64,000 nt of DNA from Amyelois transitella (taxonomy: Eukaryota; Arthropoda; Insecta; Lepidoptera; Pyralidae): contig NC_083520.1 of assembly GCF_032362555.1 (NCBI RefSeq), positions 8,432,001 to 8,496,000 on the forward strand, given 5' to 3'. The stretch's first letter is position 1. Each line of letters begins with the position of its first letter. A program made the translations under genes and the position numbers. Under the pieces are notes generated by a model. That model was given only the letters and a program-made list of their open reading frames with translations. It was not told the DNA's origin and made no database searches. Shown piece by piece: positions 27,926 to 41,312 of the stretch.

Positions 27926-30900
27926 GTTAACTAAAGTTATGTTGCATTGTGCTGGGCACGGCATGTCACGGTTTAACGTTTTAGTCAAAGATTGAGTTAT
28001 TTGTTTTGTGTAATAAACGTAAGCGTGTAAAATAAACATTTTAAATTCTTCTCTTAAAATTGTAAGGTATTTGTTATGTACTTGGGAGGTCCACCCAATG
28101 GGCATTTTTATTTTCAATATTACCTTAAAGAGAGTTTGAAGTAAAAGAAAAACATAAAAACTTTTACTTTTTATGTCTTTTTTTTACTTCAAAATATATT
28201 TAAAAATATGCGCGTGTAAAGGAGCATATCTAGCATAACCAAAATAAATAAAAGTCGTTCTTGCTAATTGCGTTTATGTTTTCAAACTCTCCATTCCGCT
28301 GCGCTAATAAATACTAACTAAAACTATATCTCAAGATATCTATTTCGAATAAAATTAAAAATACCATTACACTTCGCTTTAAATACTAATTATCTCAAGA
28401 TATATCGTAACGGGCATAATACCTCCTGCGGCCGGTATCACCGTCGCTATGTGTATGTGATACCAAACAGGTTCGCGCCCATATGGTCGACGTAGTGATT
28501 ATTAAATCACATTACAGAGCGACCAGTGGTCTGCATTCCTCGCTTTTTTACTAAATACTTACGAGTACCTTTGGAACTCGGCTCCAGTTGTTAATACTCG
28601 TAATTTTAATTGGGCTTTAGGCTGTATTATCAGGAGGTAATATTTCGTAATTCTACTAGCCTACACCTATCTATGTATTTGTATAAAAATACTTATAAAT
28701 AAATAGATAGAAGTAGGTAGTACGAAAAAATCCGAATAATTACCGATAAAGATATTTATCTTTAATATCAATGTTACCTTAAATTTATATATATAAAAGG
28801 AATGACTGACTTGTACGATTAGACGGTGATAGCGGTCCAACAACGTATAGCCCAAACCGCTGGCTCAAAATACTTGAAATTTGCCATGAAGGTTAATTAT
28901 GTGGTCTAAAGGTGCTCTAAGAGATGAATTCCCGAAATCCTAGCGGTAATTATTCGTATTTTTTCGTGAGACGCGGGCGTCCTTTAGTTACTTACAACAA
29001 TACACATTACTAAGTCCTTTACTACAAGAAAAGAATGCAAATGTCAATATTAGAGTGGATAAGAGCATTTTTAGTGCGATCGATTTTAAAGTCTTCGTTT
29101 GGCAAGACTAATTCACGAAACATCTTCACATCTGTTATACAATAAATACTGATAAGAATTGTATCACACCTGGCAAAATGGCTGATTCAGAGTCATTGTG
29201 TACTTAAATTAACTGGAAGTATTTTTTTAATTTATGTAGATAACATAGCAACTTGGTTTGCATTAAATTAAAAATCTTTATTGCATATCATTTACCACAT
29301 CAGTTGAATTTCAGTTACTGCTTATAAGTAGGTACAATATCAAACCTTTTGGGCATCTCAATTTTAAAATACAAATAATGAGAAACTATGAAGATCAATT
29401 ACTTCAAGCTTTCAGCAATCCGGTGAAATACCTAATTAAAGTACTTATAAAATTTTACTAAATCAAATTGAATAATTGTCTTTTATTATTATAATAATTT
29501 ATAACGTAACCAAATTACGATTAGAAGAACAGTTGATAATAACTTAAAAACTAAGCCATATAAAGCCGCTAAATTTTTAGACGATACAAATGAAACCATC
29601 GCTAAAAATGGCGTGACTATCAAAATTTTCAAATTTTTATAACATATCTACTATAAGTAAAGCTACTTATACCAACAGTTTCCAATATAGATAATAGTAT
29701 GTTCTTAATGGTTCAGCTACCGGAATTAGTTTATGGCTCATAATCGAATGGCAGCGGCGCCGCGGAGGCGTTCCTACAAAATGCAGCTCCTAACAACAGT
29801 CATATGCGACTTTGAACTCTACAACAATAACATAAGACATAAAAAGAAATTCCTGATAAGTTAATAGACGTGGTGTGGCGCAAATGATCAGTCGGGTTAC
29901 GAGTTTATGAAGCAAAGGTTCTCACACTACAGGTGTTTTTATATACATAACGATCATGCCGTTTAAGCCCCACCTACGCTTGATTAGGGATTTAATTGCC
30001 TTATACTTCTTTAAGGAATTCATTATACTTACCTACGTAGTGAAATATGTTATTTCTGAAAGAGAAGAATAAGGACTTTCTCCTTTGTATATCTTTATTA
30101 TGAACTTAGTACCAAAAAGTCTAATGCTGCAGATTGATATATCCCTCAAAAAATTTCAAACTTGAACGGTTGGAATCGGCCTGTATCCAATAACATTATA
30201 AAAAACACAAAAGCAAAAAACGTGCGTCATATATTTTTCGCTACCTATAATGGTAGATTGGTATTTAGTCAAGCAGAAATTTATGAAGTAAAATTAAATT
30301 AGGTACTATCTTAACGTATGATCAAAACGAAGTTCCATCATGACCATTACAGAATTGAATCTAAGTATTACATATTATCTGTAACCGCCGCCCAAGGTAG
30401 GAACCACATTGAAAAGTTGTTGTCGAATCAAATGTTTGATTAATGACTGGGTTATAGAAATCCCAAACAAGAATAATATATCACCGAGCCACAATAACCA
30501 GGCAAAGGCCGGCTCATTACGCCGCTTCACACTGACGTGTTAAAACAAAGAGCAGACTCGTAAAGGGCGCCGCGGCCCTCTCGTCGTCGAACACTGTCGA
30601 TCTCACCACCAGATAAAACCCTCTCGACTCCAAAGATACAAATCTGGCGCCAAATTTCACAGAAACGGAACGCGCCATCCATAAAAAGGCGCCCTTTTTA
30701 AGTGGATCTTATTTTTTTAATTCCACTTTTGATACACCTGATTCACATGCTCGTTCTGGCGGGATTCGAAATTTGAATACAAAAATTTGTTTTTAAATTT
30801 AAAATCGGGTGGTCTACATACATAGGAGCTAACAATAGCTTTGACAATCGAAAGTGCACCTATCTTATTGTCTAAATTGCTTACGGTAGGTACCTACAAA

Positions 30901-32030
30901 ATCAGCTAGTACGGTTTATATTTCAAGTGGTTTACCTTTGTGGGTTGATAATTATGGGAATTTCACTTACGTGACAACACAAAAATGAGAAAATGATGAG
31001 CGGTCAACGCAAGAAAAAATGATCGAACTAGTAATGTCGTGTCGGCGGTTACATATTCGCACGGTCTCTTAAGCTTAATGTATGAGAAGTCGTGATTTTG
31101 TTACGACTTTCTCCGAACAAACATTACTAGCGGCGCCGGCCTGCCTGCCACCACAAAATAGTGAGGGCACAAAAGGGCAAGGGCGATCCGGTGCTTGGGA
31201 TATTTTGATGATATAGATATATCAAAAAAAGAGATTGAAGCCTAGTCTAGGCTTAAGGGATTTATCAACATGGCATGACAGCTCGCAGATCACAACTTAC
31301 TCGGTTTCTTCATAACACGTATGATACTATAGATAAAATTACTTAAATTTCGCGCCTAGGTGAACCACTTGAGTGTTCCAAGGGTAAAAAGGAAGAAAAA
31401 GAAACCGCACTTACACACGTAGTAACTCATGCTCGACAAATAATTACGTATCCTATGTCAATTTCTTTGGTCAAATTCCAAAATTTAGAAAGAAAGAAAT
31501 GAAATGAGCGTGACTGTACTTTCATGTATTGAAAAAGATAACACATGTGTAGTTTCTTTAATTTGTACCCCTCGCGCCTCTATGTCGTCGGTTCACTATC
31601 CGCTGACCTATTACTTTTCTAAAATGTCGCATTTATAAGTCGATACAAGTCAGTAACAGAAACTCAATATATCTCGTCTTGATGATATTGATCTATACAA
31701 AAATTCTTAAGGTCTGACTGACATTTAAGACTAAACTTAGACATTGCCGACATACGTGTATGAATTAATTGGTTCGCTACCTTTTCTTCTTATTTATGTA
31801 AGAAGCCTTAGCAGATCATGTGCAAAATCAAATTCTTTTCTAAAAGAGGTTTCTCCTAGCAAGAGTCTTCCTTGCTGGATGAAACTTTTTTTATTCTTCA
31901 TAATTTAAATTAAAAATGTTATACCTACGGAGTGCAATTCGTAAACATATAAGTTTGTATAACAGCGACATATTGGCGCCCGTCTAGTCGGAGCCATAGA
32001 CACTAACCAACTGGCCAGAACTTTGATTGT
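27926..32030. other. Gene-poor AT-rich DNA
   Basis: No coding exon is supported. A decayed RTE-like repeat (ATATATAAAAGGAATGACTG…CAAACCGCTGG) lies at about 28786-28900. A GC-richer segment at about 30530-30690 contains GGGCGCCGCGGCC and TCTGGCGCCAAAT. Another CG-rich spot is at 31125-31150. Confidence 0.35.
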
Positions 32031-32039
32031 GTAACAAAC

Positions 32040-32195
32040 TCACATTATGCATCCCGTTTTTATCCCTTACGGGGTAGATAGAGAAAATTACTCAATCACG
32101 AAAATCGATGGGCAACTTTAGCTTAAGACAGAATGATAAAGTTGCTAGTCCAACGCCTGCAAAAGAGTCCCAAGATTATACACCTTCTTTTGAAT
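32040..32195 (-). mobile_element. Degraded SINE family A copy
   Basis: Minus-strand words TATCCCTTACGGGGTAGATA, AAAGTTGCTAGTCC and AGTCCCAAGATTATA keep the family order. Head and tail are lost. Confidence 0.6.
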
Positions 32196-32794
32196 GGCTT
32201 ATAATAGAAGAGGAGAGAAACTGTTGGCTCAGACTACGTATTTCTTGACTATCAGGCCAGCACGGAAGCAACAAAATTCTTTGGAACAAAAGATAGCTTA
32301 CTTTTGGTTACCACCACTGGAAGTATGATTCCGTAACCAGGTATTGGCTGAAAAATCACTGAGATAAGCTAGAGTTTAAGAACCATCGAACAGTTAGTAC
32401 TTAGGTATATTATATTTATTTTTTTCATTAGTAAGAAGTACTAACAATTATAATGCAATAAATAGTTTACAAACAAAGAAAACACCGCTTGTAGGTACTT
32501 ACTCCAATCAAACCAATTTGTACCTTTCACACCGTATTGCTTATGAAAAACAGACCAATTATATAGTAGACACCGAATGTTGCCTACATAACGCGAAGCA
32601 ATTACTATATAAATAGACAATGAACCTACTTCACAACGGCTAACGTCGACCAACTGATCAAACATTGGAACAGTGTCCGGCAGAGTCAAAACAATGATTG
32701 TTTCAGAAGCATAGACTCAACAACTCAGGTTATACACCTGGCTCGCGCGTCTTGAAGATACTTTTGTACTACTTTTTTCTACAGTTTAACATTG

Positions 32795-33040
32795 GTATAT
32801 ATGAACACGTGTTTATCCCTTGCGGGGTGGACAGAGCCAACAGTCTTAAAAAGACTGAAAGGCAACGTTCAGCTGTATGGCCTATCAGTATTTTCAATGT
32901 ATGGCCTATCAGACTGTTCGCTCTGTCTACCCCGCAAAGGATATTGACGTGGTTTGATTATATGTATGTATGTAAGATTAATATAATGTGACAGGTTGCT
33001 AGTTCATTGAATCGCAAGTTTATAAGCCTTTCCTACGATT
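32795..33040. mobile_element. Rearranged SINE family A copies (inverted pair)
   Basis: A minus-orientation piece (about 32810-32885: TATCCCTTGCGGGGTGGACA) is followed by a plus-orientation tail (about 32905-32975: CTCTGTCTACCCCGCAAAGG, then ATGTATGTATGT). Minus-type words (GTGACAGGTTGCTAG, about 32988) then resume. The string TGTATGGCCTATCAG occurs twice at the junction (about 32874 and 32897). This looks like one insertion into another, or a template switch. Confidence 0.65.
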
Positions 33041-35264
33041 TATCTTACTACCTAAAACTATTAAGTGATACATTTATTAATTTAAGATTTGTTTTTCAAA
33101 CTCCTATATAAATGTAATTCAGACAGTGCTAATATTTGGTATGCATTAGTATATTGATGCTGGAACTCCCGGCGACTGGGAAGTGTCCAGATTTTCGTAT
33201 CAAGCCATGTTTAATGGATTTTACCACCTGGCTAGACGAGAAAAATTACACTTCTCTGACACATTGTCAGATGTCATTTGTTACGGATCGCCGATAGCCT
33301 AGATTTGAATAAAGCCTAGACAGAGAATAGATTTTAGACCGAAATGACCCTTATTATACGGAGTGGACGCGAAGTTGTACACTCCGTCCCGAAATACAGA
33401 TGTGATCATTTATCAAAGAAGGGTATTTAAATTTTATATGCACATAAATCTTCTTCAAACATTCTAATGATTTAAGAACGTTTTTCATTAATAACTATTT
33501 AAATAAATATTTTTTTGTTTCTGACAGTTATATAAGTAATTTTTCTTTTTCGTGAACAACTGTACTTAGTAACCTCTTTTTGCAACGGGGTAAACATATG
33601 GAAATGATCAGTGTGTAATGATTGTCAAAAACAAACATTAATCTTCTACTTGTCTTGATACAGACAGTATATTTTTGTTCCGTATTTAACTACTTACATA
33701 ATTTTGTCGTAATTTCAATACAGTTAAGTATACGTTGTATTAGTCTCAATTTACCCATAGCTAAACAAATAAAATAGGAAAATAGTAATTCATTATATTA
33801 AAAGTCATTTACCTAAACAAAGTTCTAAACTAAGTACGTCACATAATTTAAAATAAGTGAAATTTTAGGCAACATCGTAATCGGATATGGATCGACGACT
33901 TTTAGCGGCAATTAAATAAGCAACCGGTTTGACTATATTTAGAAAAAAAAACGCCTTCTAAATAGCGAATCAAACACCCACAGCATCGACCAAACGGATG
34001 GCGGGTTGGCGCCATTGGCCGCGAGAGGCAACCTCAAATTGGCGCCAAATTGGCGGTCAATAAATTAGATTTTTTTAAAAATCCTTGCATAAGTTCAAAC
34101 AGCCAGCTAGTATTTACAAATTAAAAACCCTGCTGAAAACATTTTAATGCATATTTTCAGTCACTTCTTTTTTTAAATGTTTTAAACCAAACTCGATATT
34201 TGTGTCAATAAAAACATGATTTACTTACTTAATATTAAAGACATACCTACCTTTTTGAAATAATGTACTACTAATAATAATTAGGTATACGTTTTTTTCA
34301 TTAGTACACTATTAATAACTATTAAGCAACAGCGTAGCTGTCATATCCCGGATATTGTCACCTACAAACAGGTAAATATGGCGCCGGCGTCGAATCACCG
34401 GGCAATTTATCTTGAAGTAATCTCCAATTCAGTTGATTCGTTGGCGAATTAATGCAAATGTGACTGTAGGAATGCGATGACGCCAATCGTTCCGACAAAC
34501 ATAAACATGGCCATAACATACAAGATTTTTAAGTAAATAAGAATGGAAAATTGTGAATTTGAAAATGTTACTGGCCGGTATATATACCTATTAGAATCTC
34601 AAATAGATTAAAAAAAGAAAGTTGCATTGATTAAATTTTGTATTATATTTAAGTAAGTACATAGTAAGACTTGTTGTTATATAGAACTGTCCGCGCGTGT
34701 CTACGCCCGTGTAAAACGAAGGATCTCGTCCCGCTGGAATCCCGGGAAATCCTATCTCAATGCACCCTGTTACGGAACTTACATGCCGAATTTTTAGTAT
34801 CTAGATCCAGCGGTTTGGGCTTTGCATTGATTTGTCAGTCGGGTCTTCTTTTCTTTAATATAAGATAAAGTTATTATGATGTTCATTGATGTTTCTTCCA
34901 CCATTATAAAATGATCAGCGGTGCATGTAAAATATATGAGATCGGACGCCCCTACAAGGTAACTACGCGCATGCGCTGTCGACTCGGAAAATATGCAAGT
35001 AAACATGACCTTTGCCGTTTGCCTCGTGTCTATTATAATTCATTTGGTTTAATTCAAATATTTTAAATTTATGGGTCAATGAATTTAATTAGCCTTAAAC
35101 CATAAACAATGCAATTTTTTACCCAAAACTCTTTTAACCGGTTTCAGGACGGAAAATAATAAGTGATGTTTTTGAAGGTTACAAATAAAATACTGGGCAT
35201 ATTATCGACATAAGTTCCAAAAACTTGTCAGGATACGCTTCTACAGTTTTAATTATGCATACAA
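33041..35264. other. Gene-poor DNA with a GGCGCC cluster
   Basis: No coding exon is seen. At 34004-34056 three GGCGCC/TTGGCG words occur within 53 bp. An RTE-like remnant (CCGCGCGTGTCTACGCC…CAGCGGTTTGGGC) lies at about 34688-34860. Confidence 0.35.
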
Positions 35265-35400
35265 GTATCTAAAACCGACGAACTTGCATGGAAGGAGTTA
35301 TGAATGTGGGTAATACGGAAGAAGTATGCAAGGATCGTGGCAAATGAAAAGATGTAGTCTCTGCCTACCCCTACGGGAAAGAGGAGTCATTGTATATCTG
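35265..35400 (+). mobile_element. LINE family B 3'-end copy, degraded
   Basis: AACCGACGAACTTGCATG, GTATGCAAGGATCGTGGCAA and CTACCCCTACGGGAAAGAGG follow the family B order. The final ATGT tail is mostly lost. Confidence 0.7.
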
Positions 35401-36856
35401 TAGCTATTATTTTTTGCGCCGATGAACCTGCCAGTTGTAACTACATATATGTGACCTAAAACAATTGCGAAAGTAGTTTAGCAAACGAACACACGATAAA
35501 AATGTAATTTCCTGCGGAAATCTATGCGATGTTATTGCTTGTTGCACTTTATTTGCGCCGGCGCATGGTTTTGCGGCATTTACGAGCATAAAGTGCTTTG
35601 CACACTAGCCCCTTATAGGCAAAGTAGCCAAAAACCGCGCCACCCACCACCTGTGTTATTTTAATAGTGTCCAGAATGAGACATTTTTTCTAAAAAAAAA
35701 TATTTCAAATGGTATTACTACCTATACATTTTAATCTTCTATTATAATTTTTTTGCCAACAAGTAATATTTTTTTTTGTTAAATATGACGTAGGCTCAGG
35801 TATTATGTGAAGTATCGTAATTTGATTTTTTTTCCTGATTGGCATAAAGAAAATTTAAAGTTATTTACGGTATGTGCGCAATGGATAATTTTTATCAAAT
35901 GTAGTAAGCACCATAATACAAATACCCCAAGGTTTAAACTTAAACCGTAATTTTCTTACAAACAAGTTACTTAGTTACACTAAATTTAAATGCCAACAGC
36001 ATGTTTATGCAATACACTAAGAATTATTATCACTTATAATTATATATCACTTTTCTATAACACATAGGTACTATCCACTATAAGCCTTAAAAATCACATC
36101 ATTCTTAAATCAGAGTCATTTCCCTGTTACCGTACTTATATGTTTTCTGAAGTCTTTTTAACATACTTTTTTTTTGTATCCGTAGCAAGGATGGACGTGT
36201 CAAGCGACGCAAGGATGCTTTTTTGTCTGCCCACCCAATCGCTTCCTCCCTTTGTGCGTTTCTACGAATTTTTGGCTTCCCTACGTCATCCCTTTAATAT
36301 TAATGTTTATGCAAAAATTAACCCCTTCAAGTCAACGTGTAACCCTTATAGTCCCTTGAGAAAACTAGGAACTTTCTTTTTTTTTAATTTATAAGAAAAG
36401 AAAGCATTAAATTATTTTTGATATTTAAAATAACCTAAGCGCTGAAACATAGCGGCGAATTGTATACGCAACACGTAAAGATAAGGAACACATTGAATAT
36501 TGATAGAATTCATCAAAGTACTGACAACATAGACTACCTATTTATTTTGTGTTATAAATGTTATCTGGATTTTATAACGAAATATTTATGTAAAATTACA
36601 TCGAAATCCAATTTAAATTTAAGGGAATTAAAGTGAAACTTTGTCAAAGCTTCCACGACTAGATCCTACCCTGCCTCGTAATAAAACAATAGCGTGTTAT
36701 TTTTCCAATAGGCTGCAGTGGATTTGTACAATTTGCACCAGATGTGTATTTTAGTGAACAGTTAATGTTGTCATGTGTGACATGAGGCGGACAGATGCGG
36801 ACCAATCGCCACATGAATGCATTATTATACAGCTAATGACGGGTAATAACACGAAT
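35401..36856. other. AT-rich DNA, nothing recognised
   Basis: No exon, RNA gene or named repeat is supportable. A lone TTGCGCCGGCGCA palindrome lies near 35553. Confidence 0.35.
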
Positions 36857-37108
36857 ATTGTAACGTAGAGTGTGGAGGGAAAGGTCGGAGTGGGAAGACC
36901 TAGACGAACGTATCTTGATCAAATTAAGGACGTCCTGGTAAAGGGTCGGGTCAAAAGTACCCGAAACCGCCGAGCTTGCATGAAGAGAGTTATGAATGTG
37001 GATGAAGCGAAGGAAGTATGCAGAGATCGTGGCAAGTGGAAAGATGTAGTCTCTGCCTATCCCTCCGGGAAAGAGGCGTGATTTTATGAATGTATGTATT
37101 GTAACGTA
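36857..37108 (+). mobile_element. LINE family B 3' end, best-preserved copy
   Basis: An 11-bp duplication, ATTGTAACGTA, lies at 36857-36867 and 37098-37108. The insert keeps an open frame reading [47 protein letters not shown] and SAYPSGKEA to TGA (37079-37081), followed almost immediately by ATGTATGT. This is the C-terminal end of a LINE ORF2, probably RTE-like judging from the short 3' UTR and microsatellite tail. It is not a host gene. Confidence 0.85.
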
Positions 37109-37159
37109 ATTTATTATTATGCAAATAATGGCTACTTCTTAGTTCTTTCTTACTTAATA

Positions 37160-37292
37160 CGAGATTTTGTTACCCTAATCCGAAGAGCTTGCATTGAAAG
37201 ATTGAATGTGGATGATACAAAAGAAGTATGCAGGTATCATGGCAAGTTGAAAGGGGGAGTCTCTTCCTACTCAACGTAGTAAGAGGCGTATA
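37160..37292 (+). mobile_element. LINE family B fragment, degraded
   Basis: CCGAAGAGCTTGCATTGAAA, GTATGCAGGTATCATGGCAA and AAGAGGCGT match family B with many changes. It lies 60 bp after the better copy. Confidence 0.65.
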
Positions 37293-37374
37293 GATAACGC
37301 GGTATATACAGTTCGTATTTACATCTGTTACTCTATCAAGCAAAATATACATTAAACCAAAAAAAGTTGTCTTA

Positions 37375-37560
37375 TTACTAGCGACCCAGCCCAGCTTCGC
37401 ACGGGTAGCATTTATAAATATAAATCTTCAGAAAACCCCGTTACAAACAGGAACAAAATCTATACATAACTTTCCGAGATTAACGCGTACATACAAACAA
37501 ACAAAATAGAGGGACTTTACATCATTATAATAGGTAGTGAAGTGATAGTAAGGTTCGTTA
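37375..37560. mobile_element. RTE-like repeat remnant
   Basis: ACTAGCGACCCAGCCCAGCT, TTCGCACGGGTAGC and CAAACAAACAAAATAGAGGG have the order of a widespread insect repeat ending in a short tandem tail. Confidence 0.45.
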
Positions 37561-37859
37561 TCTCTAACAAACTAACCACAAATACCTGGTTTCACTCTGT
37601 TCAACCTTGCGAATAAACGAGTACATGTGACCGTTTTTTTTACAACACAACTCGTATGTACATTTCAGTTTTACGACTATTTTCAAATAGGGCTTTTCAC
37701 GTGAACCATGTCACGTGCCCACCACTAGCAAAGGTCGCACCTCTATGTACAGCAAGTCAAGATTTTTCGTTTTTCTGATAAAATTAATAACCACCCTTTT
37801 CTGGCTATGAACGCCATAGAAAAAAAATATAACAAATAACTTATTTGAAAAACTGTAGA

Positions 37860-38030
37860 CTCTCTTACCAGCCTCTTTTGGTAATAATCACAGGCTCATA
37901 AACTTAAAGATTCTTCGTTTAGGCGATGGGCTAGCAACCTGTCACTGTCTCTATATATGTTCGTCTAAACGTGGGTTTATGAATATTGGTTTAGTCTACC
38001 CCGTAAGGGATAAAACGTGCATGTATGTAT
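37860..38030 (+). mobile_element. SINE family A copy, 5' truncated
   Basis: Plus-strand words GGCGATGGGCTAGCAACCTG, TCTACCCCGTAAGGGATAAA and GTGCATGTATGTAT. The head is missing. Confidence 0.7.
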
Positions 38031-38304
38031 CATTGAAAATAGTAATGATAATAGAATCCGGTTCATTTTTTGACCCACGCGACAAGACAAGCTATGTTTT
38101 TGTCTGTGTCTTACATTAGCTTGCTCTGCGCCCGCGCCACTGGAAAACCCCACCATTATTTAGAATCTGTCGTAAACAATTTTTTTTTTGTTCTAACCAA
38201 TTAAGCAGGCAATTCGTATCCGTGAGCACGTTCAATATTAACTCATGTCATTTTGACTGTAATTTTAAACCACAGCTTTGATCTGTTCAACATCTGATCC
38301 TAAG

Positions 38305-38556
38305 TCATGCCGTGTGGGTTCCGACACTTTAAAATAGTACCATTCCATATCTTTCTTATAGATGCCCTAAAAAGCGACTAAGGGCAAGTACTTGGGATTC
38401 TTCTTGAAGGCAGTGGGCTAGCAATAACGATCTGTTTGAATCTCGATTCCATCATTGAGCCACACAGCTGAACGCGACCTTTCAGTCTTTTTAAGACTTA
38501 ATTACCTTTATCTACCACGCAAGGGATATAGACGTAAATATATGTAAGTATGTATC
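38305..38556 (+). mobile_element. SINE family A copy, near full length
   Basis: It begins ATGCCGTGTGGGTTCCG (about 38308) and ends ATATAGACGTAAATATATG (about 38545). Internal family words are present in order, with moderate divergence. Confidence 0.8.
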
Positions 38557-38992
38557 TAATCCTAATATTTAAGATGAAATTTTACCGCACCTATCATAAT
38601 GTTAATCTCATAGGGATACACATAGCGAGGTTGTCAGCAGCACATAGCATGACAATTCCACTTTGCACCAACATTTTCGTCCTCCAACACTTCAACAGTA
38701 GTCGATTGTAATCTGTACATATGTCAAACAAACGCGTATAGATACTACAGATCACATCTGGTACCCAACATCTGGTCCCCAAACGGGTTCTGACGTCACA
38801 GGCTTGACATGTGGCAAAACGACTCATTTTATCGCCGGACTATTGTTTTTTTTTTATTGTTTTACAGTGCACATAAATGTGTTGAAAAAATTACAGCATT
38901 AAAATCCGGATGCAGTAGTACTTTTTTCTTTTAATTTTTATTGTTCCATTTTCGAAATGTGCTTTAAGCATAAGGCAACCTTAGTTAGTAAT

Positions 38993-39032
38993 CAAATATA
39001 ATATATACCTAGGTAGGTATATATTATATTTG
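38993..39032. repeat. Perfect inverted repeat, 18-bp arms, 4-nt loop
   Basis: 38993-39010 is the exact reverse complement of 39015-39032, with the AGGT loop at 39011-39014. The arms are AT-rich but not a simple repeat. Confidence 0.85.
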
Positions 39033-40095
39033 GTATTTTGCCATTGTGAAAATTAACAAAGGAATCACTATTTTTCTTCTTTTAAATATTTACCTTTTTC
39101 TAAGCGGCCAGTGCGCTATACAATTTTAAACACCAATAGCTTTGTATTTAATTAATTTCTTATCTTTTATATAATTACCTAAAGCTATGGTGATCCCTCA
39201 TAATAAATGAGTCATAGGTAAAATTATTTTTTGTTTTTATGTATGAGCCAATTAAAAACTAATTTTCATTGATTAATCATAGTTTTCAAAATCTAGAAAG
39301 TCTCGAATGACATTAACAGGCAAAATGAAGTGTAAGCATTGCAAAGAATAAATTTTGTTGGTAGCATTTACTAGGGTTGTTACACGTGAATAGAAACAAA
39401 ACGATAACAGTTCGATATACTTTTTTTCAAACTACCTACTAAAAATTATACAAAGCTGTACCTACCTACATAAATTCCTTTGAAACAGTATTTTTAAAAT
39501 CGACAGCTCAAACAAATTACTAAAAAGAAGGAACGCATACGGCAGCTATTCAAATCTGTCGCGGTGCACATGTGAACAAACAAACAAAATCTTTTCACTA
39601 ACGATATGTGTCTGGTAGTTTCTATAATAAACAGCATAAGATCCATATTGCTTTATCAAATAGCAATGGGAAATTTGTCATAATATCCACTTGTCTACAA
39701 GGGTGCGACCCCCGAAACATGTGCGGTGTTTTGTCCGTTTTTCTTATACCCCATTGTTTTTAGCGCTTAGAATTGTTTTAATTATTGATGTAAGTAGTAA
39801 GTTGTATGTATTTACACATAAATAGACGGATATTACCATTATTTAGTATTCGTTATTAATGAATTCGATATAAACCGACTACAAACATATTTTTTTTTTC
39901 ATTACATCTGTAAAAATAAATGTAACAATAGTCATCATAACTACGATTCGATACAGTCTCAGTGCAATAGTTATAATTTTGTTTAATTACCCAATCAGAC
40001 TCTGTGAACACCATTTTGAAACTCCTTTTCCACAGACTTGTCCTCAAGTTTAAATTTGATTTGTGGGCTAGGAAATATATTTAATGAAAGTATAG
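39033..40095. other. AT-rich DNA, nothing recognised
   Basis: No exon or repeat can be supported in this stretch. Confidence 0.35.
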
Positions 40096-40345
40096 TCCCG
40101 GCACCAATTTAAAAAAGGAATAGAACCAGTTCCCGTAGATGTCGTAAAAGGGACTATAGGATAGGCTTATAAACTTGAGATTCTTGTTTTAAGCGATTGG
40201 CTAACAACCCTGTCACTATTAGAATCCCAATTTTATCATTAAGCCCTCACAGCTAAACGTGGCCTTTCAATCTTTCAAGACTGCTGGCTCTGTCGACCCC
40301 GCAAGGGATAAAGACGTGACTATATAAACCTATATGTATGTAACG
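40096..40345 (+). mobile_element. SINE family A copy, near full length
   Basis: It starts at GTCCCGGCACCAATTT and ends GGGATAAAGACGTGACTATA followed by ATATGTATGTA. Only the first ~10 bases of the head are missing. Confidence 0.8.
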
Positions 40346-41055
40346 AAAATTAAAATAGAAATTTACATATTTCGTTAATTTATCTAGAGTTTAGGGCCCC
40401 GGGTTCCGCCTTCCGACTTTTCTCTGTCCACTTAGTCCGGTTTTAGGCATCCTCGGATTTGAGTAAAACAGAAAAATATATTATACATAAATAAATAACT
40501 ATATACACTAAAATCTAACGAAACATTACGCATCTATATATCGATTTCTCTTCAAACGTTCACATTATGTAAAATATTTATATTGTTTCATAATAATTAT
40601 CAGTGCAGTGTGCTCATTGCAGATATTTGTTTGTAATGTGAATGTCGGCATTTCAAAAACAAACAGACAAAAGAGTAAAACAATAACGATGCAAAAAAAA
40701 AAATTTTTTAATTCTTTTTTTTTAAAGTGGACTGACTACCTGGCCAAGTTTTGCAGGCAAATATAACGGGGTCATTGTAAGTCTTTCTTTTTTTGTTATT
40801 TGCTTAGGATTTTCTGACATCGACCCTTCTCTTATCTTTATGATAATGGTAACAAAGTAGATAAGTAAACATTACAAAAAGGTAATTATTACACAATGGT
40901 ACTGGAACTGTATGATGCACTTTTTATTGCCCACTTAACTAACGATTGTTTATTTTTTTTTAGGCAAGATAATATTTTTTCTATTATTTCGTTGGTCCTG
41001 CTGGCTGAACCGTTTCTGATAAATATTGGAGAAAATACAAATCTTCTTTTTACTT
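40346..41055. other. AT-rich DNA with a small repeat piece
   Basis: The words CCGAGGATGCC, CCGGACTAAGTGGACAGAG (minus strand, 40415-40455) also occur in similar form at about 9002-9050 on the plus strand, so this is an unnamed interspersed repeat. The rest is AT-rich. Confidence 0.35.
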
Positions 41056-41312
41056 AAACATATAGTCAAGTCTATATCCCTTGCAGGGTAGACAGAGCCA
41101 ACGGTCTTGAAAAGACTGAAAGGCCACGTTCACTGTATGGCTAAATGATGGTATCGAAATTCGAAAAGTAACCGGTTGCTATCGCATCGCCATTCAGCAT
41201 CGCCTATAAAGAGAATCCCAAATTTATTAGCCTTTCCCGTATTCCCCTTTTACGACATCCATGGAAAAGATATGGAGTGGTCCTATTCTAAAGTGCCGGG
41301 AACAACACGGGT
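41056..41312 (-). mobile_element. SINE family A copy, near full length
   Basis: Minus-strand copy with head CCGTGTTGTTCCCGGCAC (about 41309) and tail near 41060 (AGTCAAGTCTATATCCC on plus). A second partial duplication of CATCGCC words lies inside (about 41186-41207). Confidence 0.8.

Noticed and set aside
36872..37081. A 69-codon ORF that could be taken for a small host gene.
   Set aside because: It recurs at several sites with ATGT tails and target duplications, so it is the C-terminal end of LINE B.
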